Shown here piece after piece: positions 9,481 through 19,374 of a stretch of DNA of 64,000 nucleotides (position 1 is its first letter; each line of letters starts with the position of its first letter). The stretch covers positions 620,001 through 684,000 of the forward strand of contig WOAB01000864.1 of the NCBI GenBank assembly GCA_027886185.1, given 5' to 3'. Under the pieces are notes generated by a model. That model made no database searches. It saw only the letters and a program-made list of their open reading frames with translations, and was not told the origin of the DNA. Made by a program: the position numbers and the translations under genes. This DNA is from Rheum nobile (Eukaryota; Streptophyta; Magnoliopsida; Caryophyllales; Polygonaceae).

Positions 9481-10751
9481 AAAAAATCACAATAACTTTG
9501 AACAACTTAAGACTACAAAACAAAAATTAGCGGATATTCAGATTCAGGTTATGCAATCTAATGGCAACCCACATATATTTGCTCTTTACAAACGACATCT
9601 CTTAAAATATAACAAATTTTTAGAATTTCAGCACCTTTTCTGGAAACATAGAGCTAAAACTGTCCATCTTATCAACACAGATAGAAACACAAAATATTTC
9701 CACTCTCTAGAAAAAATACGAACTTATAAACAACGAATTTCGTCCTTCCAATCTCAAGACGGATGCATTTTCCAAAATCACTATCTTATCTAGAAAATGA
9801 TTACTCAAGAACTAGAATCTCGATTCAAACCATCTCCGTCGCATCAAATAAATCCTATAAACTTAGATGTTATTCCTTCCCTAATTACTTCTGATGACAA
9901 CTTAAGACTACTTTCTCCACCCACTTCTACTGAGATCAAACATGCTGTTTTTAACCTACCTCCCAATAAAACTCCTGGCTCTGACGGATTTCCAACAGAA
10001 TTCTATCAAACCTAATGGCCCTTTGTTGGTAAATCCTTAACCAATTCTATTCAGGCAATTTTCCATTCTGGACAGCTTTTCAAAGAATGTGCTCACTCAT
10101 TTATTGCCCTCATTCCTAAAAATGATAATCCTCTCAATATTAATCATTACCGGCTGATCAGTTTATGTAATACAGCATATAAAATTATCACTAAGATAAT
10201 GGCAAACAGACTCAAATCTTTCTTGGCTAAAATTATTAGTCCTTCTCAAGGGGCATTTATGGAAGGACGGTCTATTCAAGAAAATATTCTAATTGCTCAT
10301 GAAATCTTCCATTCATTTCATTCTAAAACAAATAGTAAGAAAGGCTGGATGGTATTAAAATTAGATATGGAAAAGCCATATGATAAACTCAATTGGAATT
10401 TTGTTCGGATGGTTCTCCTCAAATTCGGTTTCTCTCATGACTGGGTTATACATCTTATGACCTGTATCCAATCTACTTCATTCTCTGTCCTCGTCAACAA
10501 TGAACCTGGTCCTCTTTTCCATCCCTCTTGTGGGCTGCGTCAGAGGGACCCTATTGCTCCATTCATATTCATCATTGCTATGGAATTTCTTTCATGAACC
10601 CTTGCCCTTCAATCACAAGAACGCAACCCTAAAGTCGGTATTCAACTTAATCGGAATGGTACCTGTATTCACTCGCTTACTTTTGCGGATGACACTCTTA
10701 TTTTTGCCAATGCATCACAAACAAACATGCTTTACATTAAACAACTCCTCT
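9481..10751 (+). pseudogene. LINE reverse transcriptase, first part
   Basis: Linker sequence is followed by AVFNLPPNKTPGSDGFPTEF (about 9950-10010), FIALIPKNDNPLNINHYRLI (about 10100-10160), the GAFMEGRSIQENILIAHE segment, a VLKLDMEKPYDKLNWNFV segment with the first catalytic Asp, GLRQRDPIAPF (about 10535) and the FADD active site at 10682-10693. In-frame stops are at about 9791, 10012 and 10597; the last (TGA after EFLS) fits a former CGA. The CACTA insertion follows the codons for KQLL directly. Confidence 0.85.
10749..10751. other. Left 3-bp target duplication (TCT) of the CACTA element
   Basis: TCT here is repeated at 18995-18997 just outside the right end. Three-base duplications are the rule for CACTA elements. 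Removing the element and one copy restores the LINE frame. Confidence 0.9.
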
Positions 10752-10774
10752 CACTAGTACAGAAATGCTTTGGC

Positions 10775-11175
10775 ATAGCATTTTTTTTATAAAGAGGATA
10801 GCGGTTTTACGAACGCTGTCTATAGAACTACGGTATTATATATTTATAGCGCTTTTTGTGAAAGCGCTATAAACAATCACACGCATAGCATTTTTTTAGA
10901 AAAACCGCTATGCTTATTCTATTTTTTATTTTATTTAAATACGACGTACTCATAGCGCTTTTTTTAAAAAAAAGCGCTATGCGTGTGATAACTACTCGTA
11001 GCGCTTTTTCTAAAAAAGCGCTATGCTTGTGATAGCTACTCATAGCGCTTTTTCTAAAAAAGCGCTATGCTTGTGATAACTACTTATAACACTTTTTTTT
11101 CTAAAAAAGCGCTATGAGTAATAGATGACTGAGTTCAACTCTCATAGCGCTTTTTCAGAAAAAAGCGCTATGAAT
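10775..11175. repeat. Left subterminal hairpin array of the CACTA element
   Basis: Seven or more inverted units of the form CATAGCGCTTTTTCTAAAAA plus AGCGCTATG lie head to tail, at about 10849, 10886, 10950, 11006, 11040, 11092 and 11143. Each can fold into a near-perfect hairpin. Linkers between them share TGTGATAACTACT. In En/Spm-type elements arrays like this bind the element-encoded TNPA protein; that role is inferred from the family. Confidence 0.88.
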
Positions 11176-12165
11176 ATGTTTTTGTACAATATGCAATACA
11201 ATTCAATTATTATTTGATATATGCAATGATACAAAACAATAATCAAAAGTCATCATAATCTGTAATACAAATTAAAGAAACTTATAACATAATTGTATTC
11301 AGTGAACATTACTATGCATATATATATGTGACACTTATTATTTGCTATGTATGCATTACATTAACATCCGAGATCCAACATCTTTCAGAAAGTATGTATA
11401 TTAAATAGCTTGTAATAATACAACTCGTGATTTTATATATATGATGGAGGGAGGACTCAAAGAAGGTGTTTACTTGCACTCTCATCTTGAACTGAACAAA
11501 GGCCTTCTTTCAGTAATCCAGCTTGTATGACACTGTAATATACAAGAAAGTCAACTAAGAATTAGATCTAAGAATAAAAATGCAGGTTGTTTAACAGTTT
11601 AATTCAATGTATGTCACATACAAGTCCTAGAAGATATCACTGGACTAAAATAAACCATTTCAAAGTGTTTATTTCAAAGTACAAAATCATCCAAATGCGA
11701 GGAAGGATCATACAAAACCTAAAGAACAACAATTCACATAATTAAACAACATGCAAAGAGGCATTATAACACGTTCATAAATAGCGGACCGTAAGGCAAC
11801 TTAAATAATAAGGCTAAAATGCACTTATAAATTAGGGCTTACTAGCAATATTCAGAAATTAATCACACATTATATCTGTAAATCCAAGATTAAAATTATA
11901 TGCAAGATGCGTACTATATTGCATTGGTACACTTTTAAACAAAATCAAGCACCTGTAATGCATTGAGCTAACATGACAACCACAAATCATGATAATTCAA
12001 TAGACTTAGCTCATGAGGTACTAATCAATTTTAGCTGATAATGCAACAAGTGCCAAGTCAATGCCCTGACTAGTATCTACATTTAGCATACCAAAAGTAG
12101 TCTGAGTTCATGCATAATAACATAAAGTAGCTTGTATAGAACCCTGAAAAACAAGACCAAACTTC
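11176..12165. other. CACTA interior, nothing recognised
   Basis: AT-rich interior sequence without a recognisable transposase, repeat or captured gene. Confidence 0.4.
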
Positions 12166-12169
12166 TGAC

Positions 12170-12275
12170 TTACCAAGCGCAATCCTCATACTCAGTCTCT
12201 TCATCATCGTCTTTGTTTTTATCCACATACCTCCAACCGTCCTCGCCATTAAATGAAAAGGGTAAAAACTGAGGA
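12170..12275 (-). other. Short acidic exon-like frame, unrecognised
   Basis: On the minus strand a frame reads FSFNGEDGWRYVDKNKDDDE and then ETEYEDCAW before TAA at 12170-12172. The composition (acidic run, aromatic residues, terminal Trp) looks like real protein rather than chance, but I cannot assign it. It may be part of a second captured gene in the CACTA element. Confidence 0.3.
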
Positions 12276-12596
12276 GTTACAATAGTCATTAGATCATTCT
12301 TATTCATCCCACAACATAAAGAATTCACACTGGGAATGAGAATGATGACTTCATAGAAGAAGATATAGATTTTAACAAGGCAATGGTGTTGTGATTAAAC
12401 CTGAACCATAAATTTAGTTGCTGATGCTAGTTTAAGATGGGTGATAACTGATAAGTTGAGAAAATTTGGACAATTTTGAATTTTGGGTAAACTATCATAC
12501 AAACGCAAGTCTAAAACTGAGTAGATGCATTACTGTCTAATGTTTTTCAGTCTATAGACACCATATTTTGATAACTTACAGTTACAATACCTATTT

Positions 12597-13520
12597 CAGA
12601 GCTTCGCTCTTGCATCTTTGTTATCGTTGAATATGATCATCACCTTTCCAATTGTTTTCCTGTCTCTGATTACAGCGAACGCGAGATGGGCCTGTTAACA
12701 AATAGATTAGTAATGGGAAACGCCGGATTAGAAAACAAAATTATACACCCTTCTTGAAACATCGTATAATCTAGCCTTGTTATCGTTGTGAAAACATGCA
12801 ATAGTCTAGATAAGTTCATCAACATCCATAATCCGACCTCTAAAAGACTGAAAGTATGAGAAATGTTGACAGAAATCAAGCCTTTGGCGTGCCACGAGAG
12901 CAGATCTTTGAGTGAATCTTCAAGGAAATCAAGACGATTCACTTTGTAGATACCCCAATAAAGTCCAGGTATTGTCCAATTCTGCTCAACAATAAACAAT
13001 CAAAGTATCATTATAGATCAAGAAGATGATCAAAAACAATGTTTGCACGGTTGTACCTTTACAAGAGCAATATTTTCCAGGATGACAGGAACCTCTCCGC
13101 TAGCAAACCCGATTACCAAGATATTTGCACCCCAATTCAGTAGCTTCAAGGAGTCTTTAGTGAGCTTGCCACCCACAGGATCATACAACACGTCAACGCC
13201 TTTCAACTTTCGCCGCTTCAGAAATTCCTTAACACTTTGAATAATGTTCTCTTGACTGGCATCAACCACATGATCAACACCTAACAGCTTCAAGAACCGA
13301 ACCTTTTCATCACCCCTAAGAGTTTGCATCACAACAGAATAAGAGATATCTATTAATACTTCACATAAGCAGTTCAATACTTGAGAATTAGCTCATGGAA
13401 AACTCTAGAAACACAAACCTAGCAACAACAACAATGACAACTGCTTCGCAAACCTTCCCGATCTGAACAGCTGAGACGTCGACTCCTCCAGTTGCACCAA
13501 GAACTAGCAAAACCTAATAT
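12597..13520 (-). pseudogene. Captured quinone oxidoreductase-like gene fragment, four exons
   Basis: Four minus-strand exon-like blocks follow in the correct order for an MDR-type quinone oxidoreductase. About 13515-13425: VLGATGGVDVSAVQIGKVCE, the Rossmann glycine motif with Gly changed to Asp at its end. About 13316-13046: KLLGVDHVVDASQEN, then KLKGVDVLYDPVGGKLTKDS and NILVIGFASGEVPVI. About 12985-12842: WTIPGLYWGIY, then FLEDSLKDLLSW and ISVNISHTFSL. About 12690-12597: AHLAFAVIRDRKTIGKVMII, ending in TGA. Plausible introns separate them and I see no stop inside the exons. The N-terminal catalytic half is absent. Orthologues reduce quinones with NADPH; this copy cannot, but a chimeric transcript is possible. 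Confidence 0.8.
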
Positions 13521-13529
13521 CAAAAACAC

Positions 13530-14140
13530 AAGAGAATGGAACAATCAAGACAATGAGAAGATCAAACTTTGGAACTAACAAAATATGATAATGAAAGAAA
13601 AAACTATAAAAAACTACTAAATCATTAAGTAGTTTTAAGCAAACATTTCAATTGCTTCATCTCCATCAGATAATTTCAAATATCACCATTTTAATGCAAG
13701 CAAGATCATACGAGTTAAAACAAACAAGCAAGATCGAAATTAATTTCAGAATAAACCCTAAGAGGCCTATCTAACAAAAAATGTGCACCGGTTGTTTCAG
13801 ATCCAAATCCACCCCTCAGCCTAAAAATAATCCAAATCCACCTCTCAGCCTAACCGGATCAAAGAACAAAAACATGAGAAAGAGAGTAATACTCGTGCGT
13901 TGTCGCCGAGAGGGCCGGAGAGACCACCGTACCGGAGAAGCCGCGACGAGCCGGAGAAGCCACGACGAGCCGGAGAGGGGGCAAGTGAGTCCGAGAGGAG
14001 AGAGGGGGCGAGCGAGCGAGTCCGAGAGGGGAGATGGGGTTGTTGTGTTCATACGAGCCGGAGAGGGGTCGAATTGTTTTCTGAAGTGTACATATGAGAT
14101 AGTTAGGGCCGGCACATTGTATCTGTTTACTATTTTAAGT
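13530..14140. other. CACTA interior with a GC-rich segment (13860-14060)
   Basis: The GC-rich part consists of repeated CCGGAGAGG / GCGACGAGCCGGAGAAGCC motifs and opens frames on both strands (13781-14152 plus, 14115-13816 minus). It looks like simple-sequence-driven open frames or a captured first exon and 5' leader of the gene at 12597-13520. No domain seen. Confidence 0.4.
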
Positions 14141-14256
14141 ATATATTTATAGCGTTGTTTAAAAAAAAAATGCTATCCTTGTATTTATATTTTTATAGCG
14201 GTTTTCTTAAAAAATCGCTAAGAGAATAAAATCAAAAAAAATAATACATTCATAAC
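14140..14256. repeat. Right subterminal repeats of the CACTA element, part left of the hAT
   Basis: Inverted units such as TTTATAGCGGTTTTCTTAAA plus AAATCGCTAAG continue directly at 18675 when the hAT element is removed (both sides carry GAGAATAAAATCAAA). This confirms that the hAT sits inside the CACTA subterminal array. Confidence 0.85.
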
Positions 14257-14405
14257 TAGACATGTCAATTGGGTCGGGCGGGTCGGGTTCGAGTCATTCG
14301 GGTTCGGGTCGAAAACGGGTTTGGGTCACGGGTCGGTCGGGCTTCAACTTTCGGGTTTGGCTCGGGTTTGATTCGGGTTCGGGTTGACCCAACGGGTCGA
14401 CGACA
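14257..14405. repeat. Left subterminal CGGGT repeats of the hAT
   Basis: The 130 bases after the end are dominated by (T/C)CGGGTCGGGTT(T/C)G-type motifs. The right end (18505-18650) has the same motifs in CGACCCG and CGGGTCGGG form. Clustered subterminal motifs bind transposase in Ac-type elements; that role is inferred. Confidence 0.8.
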
Positions 14406-14980
14406 TTTCGTCATTTTTTATTAAAAAAAAAATCCTAGAACACATTATTGACAAATTAAAATGACAAAGCTGAAATAATTAGTATATAATACGACTAAAA
14501 AAATTAAACAAGCTATTCTTTAACATAGTACGGACTATGGAGTAATATAGTATGATGAGTTAATATATTAAGAACAACCAACTGCTGACTGATGTGCATG
14601 TACAAGGGAGCTAAAAAATAAACAAGCTATTCTTTAACTTATGTATGACCTGCTAAGTGCTGACTGTTGTGCATGTACAAGGGAGCTAAAAACAACCTAT
14701 GATGTAGTACAAGGGAGCTACTGTGCAAAGGAGCTAGAAAAATATATTAAGAACAACCAACTGCATAATCCATAAAGTTCTCTATTAAAGATGATAGCAT
14801 CATTCAATAATATAGTGTGCATTGCGCAGTCCAAGAAAGATAATAGGCTAATAGAGTATGTCAATAAGGTCTATCTTGATGGAAATCAAACAACAGTACA
14901 ACACTCAAATCACACAATTAAAGTAAGCAATCCACATGTTCATACAAAAGTTACAAACTACTTTCAAGCTTTATTCCTTC
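14406..14980. other. hAT 3' non-coding region
   Basis: AT-rich. An internal direct repeat is visible: GATGTGCATGTACAAGGGAG (about 14591) recurs as TTGTGCATGTACAAGGGAGC (about 14661), with AACAAGCTATTCTTTAAC preceding it twice (14507, 14621). No coding signal on either strand. Confidence 0.6.
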
Positions 14981-14984
14981 TCTA

Positions 14985-17502
14985 AATTGTTGTCTTGATC
15001 TGCAGAAATTTGAAATTCCATCCCTTCAAGTTCTTGATCCTCTGCATTATACAAGATTTGTATCAAACTTTGACAAACTTTCAAAAGAAAAGAGACGTTA
15101 TATAGAAATTAACTTTACCGTCTTCTACTTCAAAACCAAATAACCAAGAGCGAGTACTCATAAGAGCGTCGGCATTGTCGGTATCAAGAGAAGATCTCCA
15201 CCTTGTAATAATTCTACTCCCCATACTAAAAGCATATTTGGATGCCACAGTCGTAATGGGAGTCGCTAAATTATCTCTTGCCATTTGAGCAACCAAAGGA
15301 TATTTACCTATATTATCCTTCCACCATACAAGCACATTGAATATACCTTTGGGTCTTACTCTAGGTGCCTCTAAATATGCATCTAATTCAGAGCTACCCT
15401 AACATAAGTTATCAAAATACTCGAGTCCCTACAAAAGAATTAACATATATTCAAAAACATATAATAAAATAGGGAACAAAAATCAAACAATAATGAAAAC
15501 ATTAATTAGTAGCAAACCAAATACTCTAGACTAGATTACCTCTACTTCTCCATGATATTCTTCAGCCCCACTCATGTTTCCTCCTACTTCAGGACCAGCG
15601 ACCGTTTTGTACTCATCAAACAAGTTGCGAAATTGGGTTTTCACATGCTCAGTCTTTGATGTGAAAGTTTCAACATCCAACTCTTTGAAACAATGTTGAA
15701 TAATCTGAAATTTATATCGAGGATCCAACATGGCATCAAAGGAAAGTAACAAACTGTAGTTTTCCCAATACTTGTCAAACTTTACCTTCATCCTCAATGC
15801 CATTTCACTCAGGAACTTATCATCAGAAGAAGAACATTTCAATAACAAGATCTTAATTCTACAAATACTATGCAAATACAGATTGGCTGTAGGATAATTC
15901 TTTCCGGAGATCAAAGTTGTGAGTTGATCAAAAGGCTTCAGCAGTTCACATATTTTTTCTATTCTAAGCCATTCTTCATCAGTTGGAAGAGTAGGAAAAC
16001 CAGAATCAGCTCTTTCCATACTCCTTAAAAAAGCATCACGATATATCAATGCTCTATCAAGCATTTTATAGGTAGAATTCCATCTTGTACAACAATCCAA
16101 ACATATCTTCTTAGAATAATCAATCCCAGCATACAAAGCAGTTTCCTGAAACTTCAAGATTCTACGCTCTGAACCAGTAACATACTTCACCATCAACCTG
16201 ATCTTACACACCCCCGCATCAATTAATAGCAAACCATCTTGAACAACTAAGTTCAAGATATGAGCACTACAACGTACATGGAAGTAATCACCATCATATA
16301 ACAAGGAATTGTACAAAGAGAGACTACGAGTTAACATAGCTTGCATATTGTCATTGCATCAGGCATTATCTAATGTGATAGAGAACACTTTGTCTTCAAT
16401 TTCCCAACTCCTTAAGAGACCTAATAGTCTATCATGTAACACTATTGCGGTGTGAGGTGGTCCTACATGACAAAAGTCCAGAATTATGGCATGTAACTTC
16501 CATTTATCATCAATATAGTGCGCAGTCAAAGAAAGATAACCTTGACCCACATAAGAAGTCCACATATCACTAGTAAGGCAAATTCTCTCGGGAATTGCAT
16601 GCAAGAGATCTCTAATCCTTCCTTTTTCTATTGTATGAATTTTCATAACATAATTCTTGGCTGTATTTCTACAAATGGATTTGAAATCTGGATTTAATAA
16701 CCTATGAAGACTCCTAGTTCCAGCATGCTCTACAAAGGTAAAAGGATATGCATGTCTAATAATGCATAGTGCAACTACTTCCTTGTAGAAAGACATGTTA
16801 AAGCCACCCGCTGACTTTCCATCTTTGATGGCCAACCCTTCACCACTTCTTATATGTGCTTCACAAGTTTTATTATGACGTATAAAATTAGAAGTACCAA
16901 ACACTGAAGAAGCAAGAATCGGTCCTTCTTTACATAACTTGCAAACAGCCCTCGGTTCACCATCTTCAAATACATCTCCATCATACACGTCATAATCCTG
17001 CCAAACTGGAGCAGTCCATTTCCTTTTCCAAACCTCTGAAGTGTCAGCTTGAGTTGGGGAGACATAATCGCCTACTACACTTGGCGTAGACGATAACACA
17101 TAAGCAACTACAAAACAGAAATGAACATATTAAGTCATTATATTAGTGAATAAATAATACAACTCTTTGTATTAGGATAATGGATTCATGAATAGATAGT
17201 AAGTAGTTACCTAGATTCGGAGATGAGGATGATGTTACTACACAATAGACATCAAATAACATAAGTTAGTAGAATTAATGAAATACTAAAAGGTAAAAAC
17301 TTTTAAAAATTATAATGAATAATGTTGATTAGAGAAGATGTAGTTACATGGAGTTGACGTAGAACTGGTTCCAAGTCCATCCCCAGATAATGATGAAAAT
17401 GATGATCCTAAAGCAGTAGAACTGGTTCCAAATCCAGATCGAAATGGCAATAAAGGTGCATTTGATTTTTTTGACGGATGAGATCTTTTAGTTGGTGGCA
17501 TG
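14985..17502 (-). pseudogene. hAT transposase, broken by two stops
   Basis: The likely start is MPPTKRSHPSKKSNAPLL at 17502, followed by a Ser/Thr-rich stretch and an intron. The block at 17099-16362 has a BED zinc finger (AVCKLCKEG...FIRHNKTC) and MWTSYVGQGYLSLTAHYIDD. TGA at 16359-16361 interrupts the frame where the family has LDNASAN. The frame continues in phase to 15531 with RCSAHILNLVVQDGL, CLDCCTRWNSTYKML and SFDAMLDPRYKF. A GT-AG intron (about 15539-15429) follows. The next exon has a TAG and then the dimerisation domain VWWKDNIGKYPLVAQMARD...TTVASKYAF (about 15335-15120). The family cuts and pastes DNA as a dimer in the nucleus; this copy cannot make a full protein. Confidence 0.88.
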
Positions 17503-17574
17503 TTTAGTATTATACGGTCACCTATATAAACTGTAATTAGAAAGCACATATAAACTAAATTAGAAAACAACAAG

Positions 17575-18500
17575 TAGAAAACATTAGAACACTAAAAAGA
17601 AGTATAATATTGTTTTAGCATTGTTCATGAAATATGCTGAGCACTGCAGAATGATATCTTTGTACTAAAAGAACACATGATAGTTAACAATTGGACAAGA
17701 AGCTTGGATAGTTAACAATTGGACAAGAAGCTTCGTGCAAACTGAGAAGTTTTGTGCAGAATGACATCAGTATCTGGATAAGAGCACTGCATATACATAT
17801 ACCTTCACTAAATTCAGCCATGAAATCCATAAATAAACCATACACTTAATCACAAGATAGTTAACAATACGACAGTACGAAGTTGAACCAATCTGTGCTT
17901 CTTTTCCCGAATTCTACAACCACCCAACTACCCTGCTTTCACACAATAGTAGAATTACGTTCATGATTCACCATATAAACTACCTCCTAAGAGCTCAATT
18001 ATCTGAGCTTGCAGAAAAGATATATAATATTGTTTTAGCATATCATGAAAATGATTGCCAAAATATCAATCAGAAAACAAAGAAGGAATATACAGTCCGG
18101 GCAAGAAGAAGAGGAGAAATGGGGTCGATTTGAGGAGTCACCTTCATCATGAGAGTCCGGGCAAGAAATCGACCATGTCAGTCCACCAAGAAATCACCCA
18201 GTAAGGGCAAAGGACCCCGGTTTGATTCAAAATCCTAAAAAATTCTAATTCCTTTAAGTTTGACATATCTCGCCAACAAATTACAGAAAATACAAAGAGT
18301 TGAATGTTTAAACAAATTACCAGTAGAATGGAGTGTGGCGTCGATGAGGTTAGGGCAGAAAGCGAGCACTCGGGGGAGACTGGAAGGTTGAAGAATAGAC
18401 AGAGGGCGAGTAGTGCGAGTGAGAGAGAGAAGAAACAGAGGGCGATGACGATGAGAGATAGAAGAGAGGCGGCCTGGGAGAAAATAAGAAATTAGGGTTT
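17575..18500. other. hAT 5' region upstream of the transposase
   Basis: No coding signal on the minus strand. A local repeat GATAGTTAACAATTGGACAA plus GAAGCTT occurs at about 17678 and 17707. The purine-rich frame at 18304-18495 on the plus strand is a composition effect. Confidence 0.5.
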
Positions 18501-18674
18501 TTTCATAGTCTTAACCCGACGGGTCAACCCGGTTCGACCCGACCCGACCCGAAATTATTCGGGTTGATCGGGTTCGAGTTTGGATTTTTCGGGTCTTGAC
18601 CCAATATTTTTTGGCCGGGTCGGGTCGGGTCGGGTTTTTGGGTTGGGTCGATTTTTGACAGGTTTATTCATAAC

Positions 18675-18980
18675 ACTTTTTAATAAAAAGGGTATTCTTG
18701 TATTTCCTTTTTATAGTGTTTTTTTTAAGAAAACCGCTAAGAGAATAAAATCAAAATAAAAAAGAAAAATTATTACATTCATAGCGCTTTTTATTAAAAA
18801 GCGTTATCCTTGTATTTCCTTGTTATAGCGGTTTTTTAAGATAACCGCTAAGAGAATAAAATAAAATTTAAATTTTAAAATCTTAATACATTCATAGCGG
18901 GTTTTTTAAAAACCGCTATGCGTGTTCTCTTCTAATAGCGCCTTTTAAAACCGCTATAATTTTTTCGCTATCTATAGCAA
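18675..18980. repeat. Right subterminal repeats of the CACTA element
   Basis: Inverted units TTCATAGCGCTTTTTATTAA plus AAAGCGTTAT, TTATAGCGGTTTTTTAAGAT plus AACCGCTAA, and TAGCGGGTTTTTTAAAAACC plus GCTATG recur to within 20 bases of the end. They mirror the left array at 10775-11175, although most units here carry GCGGTT instead of GCGCTT. Confidence 0.87.
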
Positions 18981-18994
18981 TATTTGTACTAGTG

Positions 18995-19374
18995 TCTGTG
19001 ATTTTAGTACTACCTCGGGTTTATTCATTAACTTTCATAAAAGTTCCTTCCGGACTTCTTCTAATATCTCTTCATCTCAACAACAATCACTGGCGGCTAT
19101 CCTCAGTATTCGGGCAACTACTTTGATGGAAAAATAACTTGGGATTCCAATAGTGCGAGGACGAGTCAAGAAGGAAATTTTTGATTACTCAATCAACAAT
19201 CTCAAAAAACAACTATCTCGATGGAAAGCCAATACACTTTCTCAAGCTGGCCGACTTATACTCATTCAATCCAGTTTGGTATCTAAAGTCAATTACTTAA
19301 TGCAAAGTTTCCTACTACCACAATCTGTATGTAATGACATTGACAAAATTACCAAAAACTTCTTCTAGAATAAA
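18995..19374 (+). pseudogene. LINE reverse transcriptase, second part (thumb)
   Basis: The frame resumes after the CACTA with DFSTTSGLFINFHKSSF, the F...SGL.IN..KS motif that follows the FADD site in L1 elements. Next come LGIPIVRGRVKK, then LSRWKANTLSQAGRLILIQS and the NYLMQSFLLPQSVCNDIDKI segment. A stop at about 19366 stands where the family normally has Trp (FFW..), which fits TGG to TAG. Confidence 0.8.

Larger units (their letters stand above)
14257..18666 (-). mobile_element. hAT-superfamily transposon
   Basis: The 8-bp target duplication TTCATAAC is at 14249-14256 and 18667-18674. The ends are TAGACATGTCAA on the left and, read inward on the minus strand from the right, TAAACCTGTCAA, matching at 10 of 12 positions. 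Both subterminal regions are packed with CGGGTCGGGT motifs. The coding strand is minus, with a BED zinc finger and a hAT dimerisation domain. Two in-frame stops make this copy non-autonomous. Confidence 0.93.
10752..18994. mobile_element. CACTA (En/Spm-type) element, non-autonomous, with captured exons
   Basis: The ends are CACTAGTACAGAAATGCTTT on the left and, read inward from the right on the minus strand, CACTAGTACAAATATTGCTA. The 3-bp target duplication TCT lies at 10749-10751 and 18995-18997. Subterminal arrays of inverted AGCGCTTTTT/AAAAAGCGCT units occupy both ends, as expected for TNPA-type binding regions. I find no TNPD-like transposase. Inside are exon-like pieces of a quinone oxidoreductase gene and a full hAT element (14257-18666). 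Without the hAT it would be about 3.8 kb. Confidence 0.93.

Noticed and set aside
13781..14152. 123-codon Arg/Glu-rich plus-strand frame as a gene
   Set aside because: Built of GAGCCGGAGAGG-type repeats, open on both strands, no recognisable domain.
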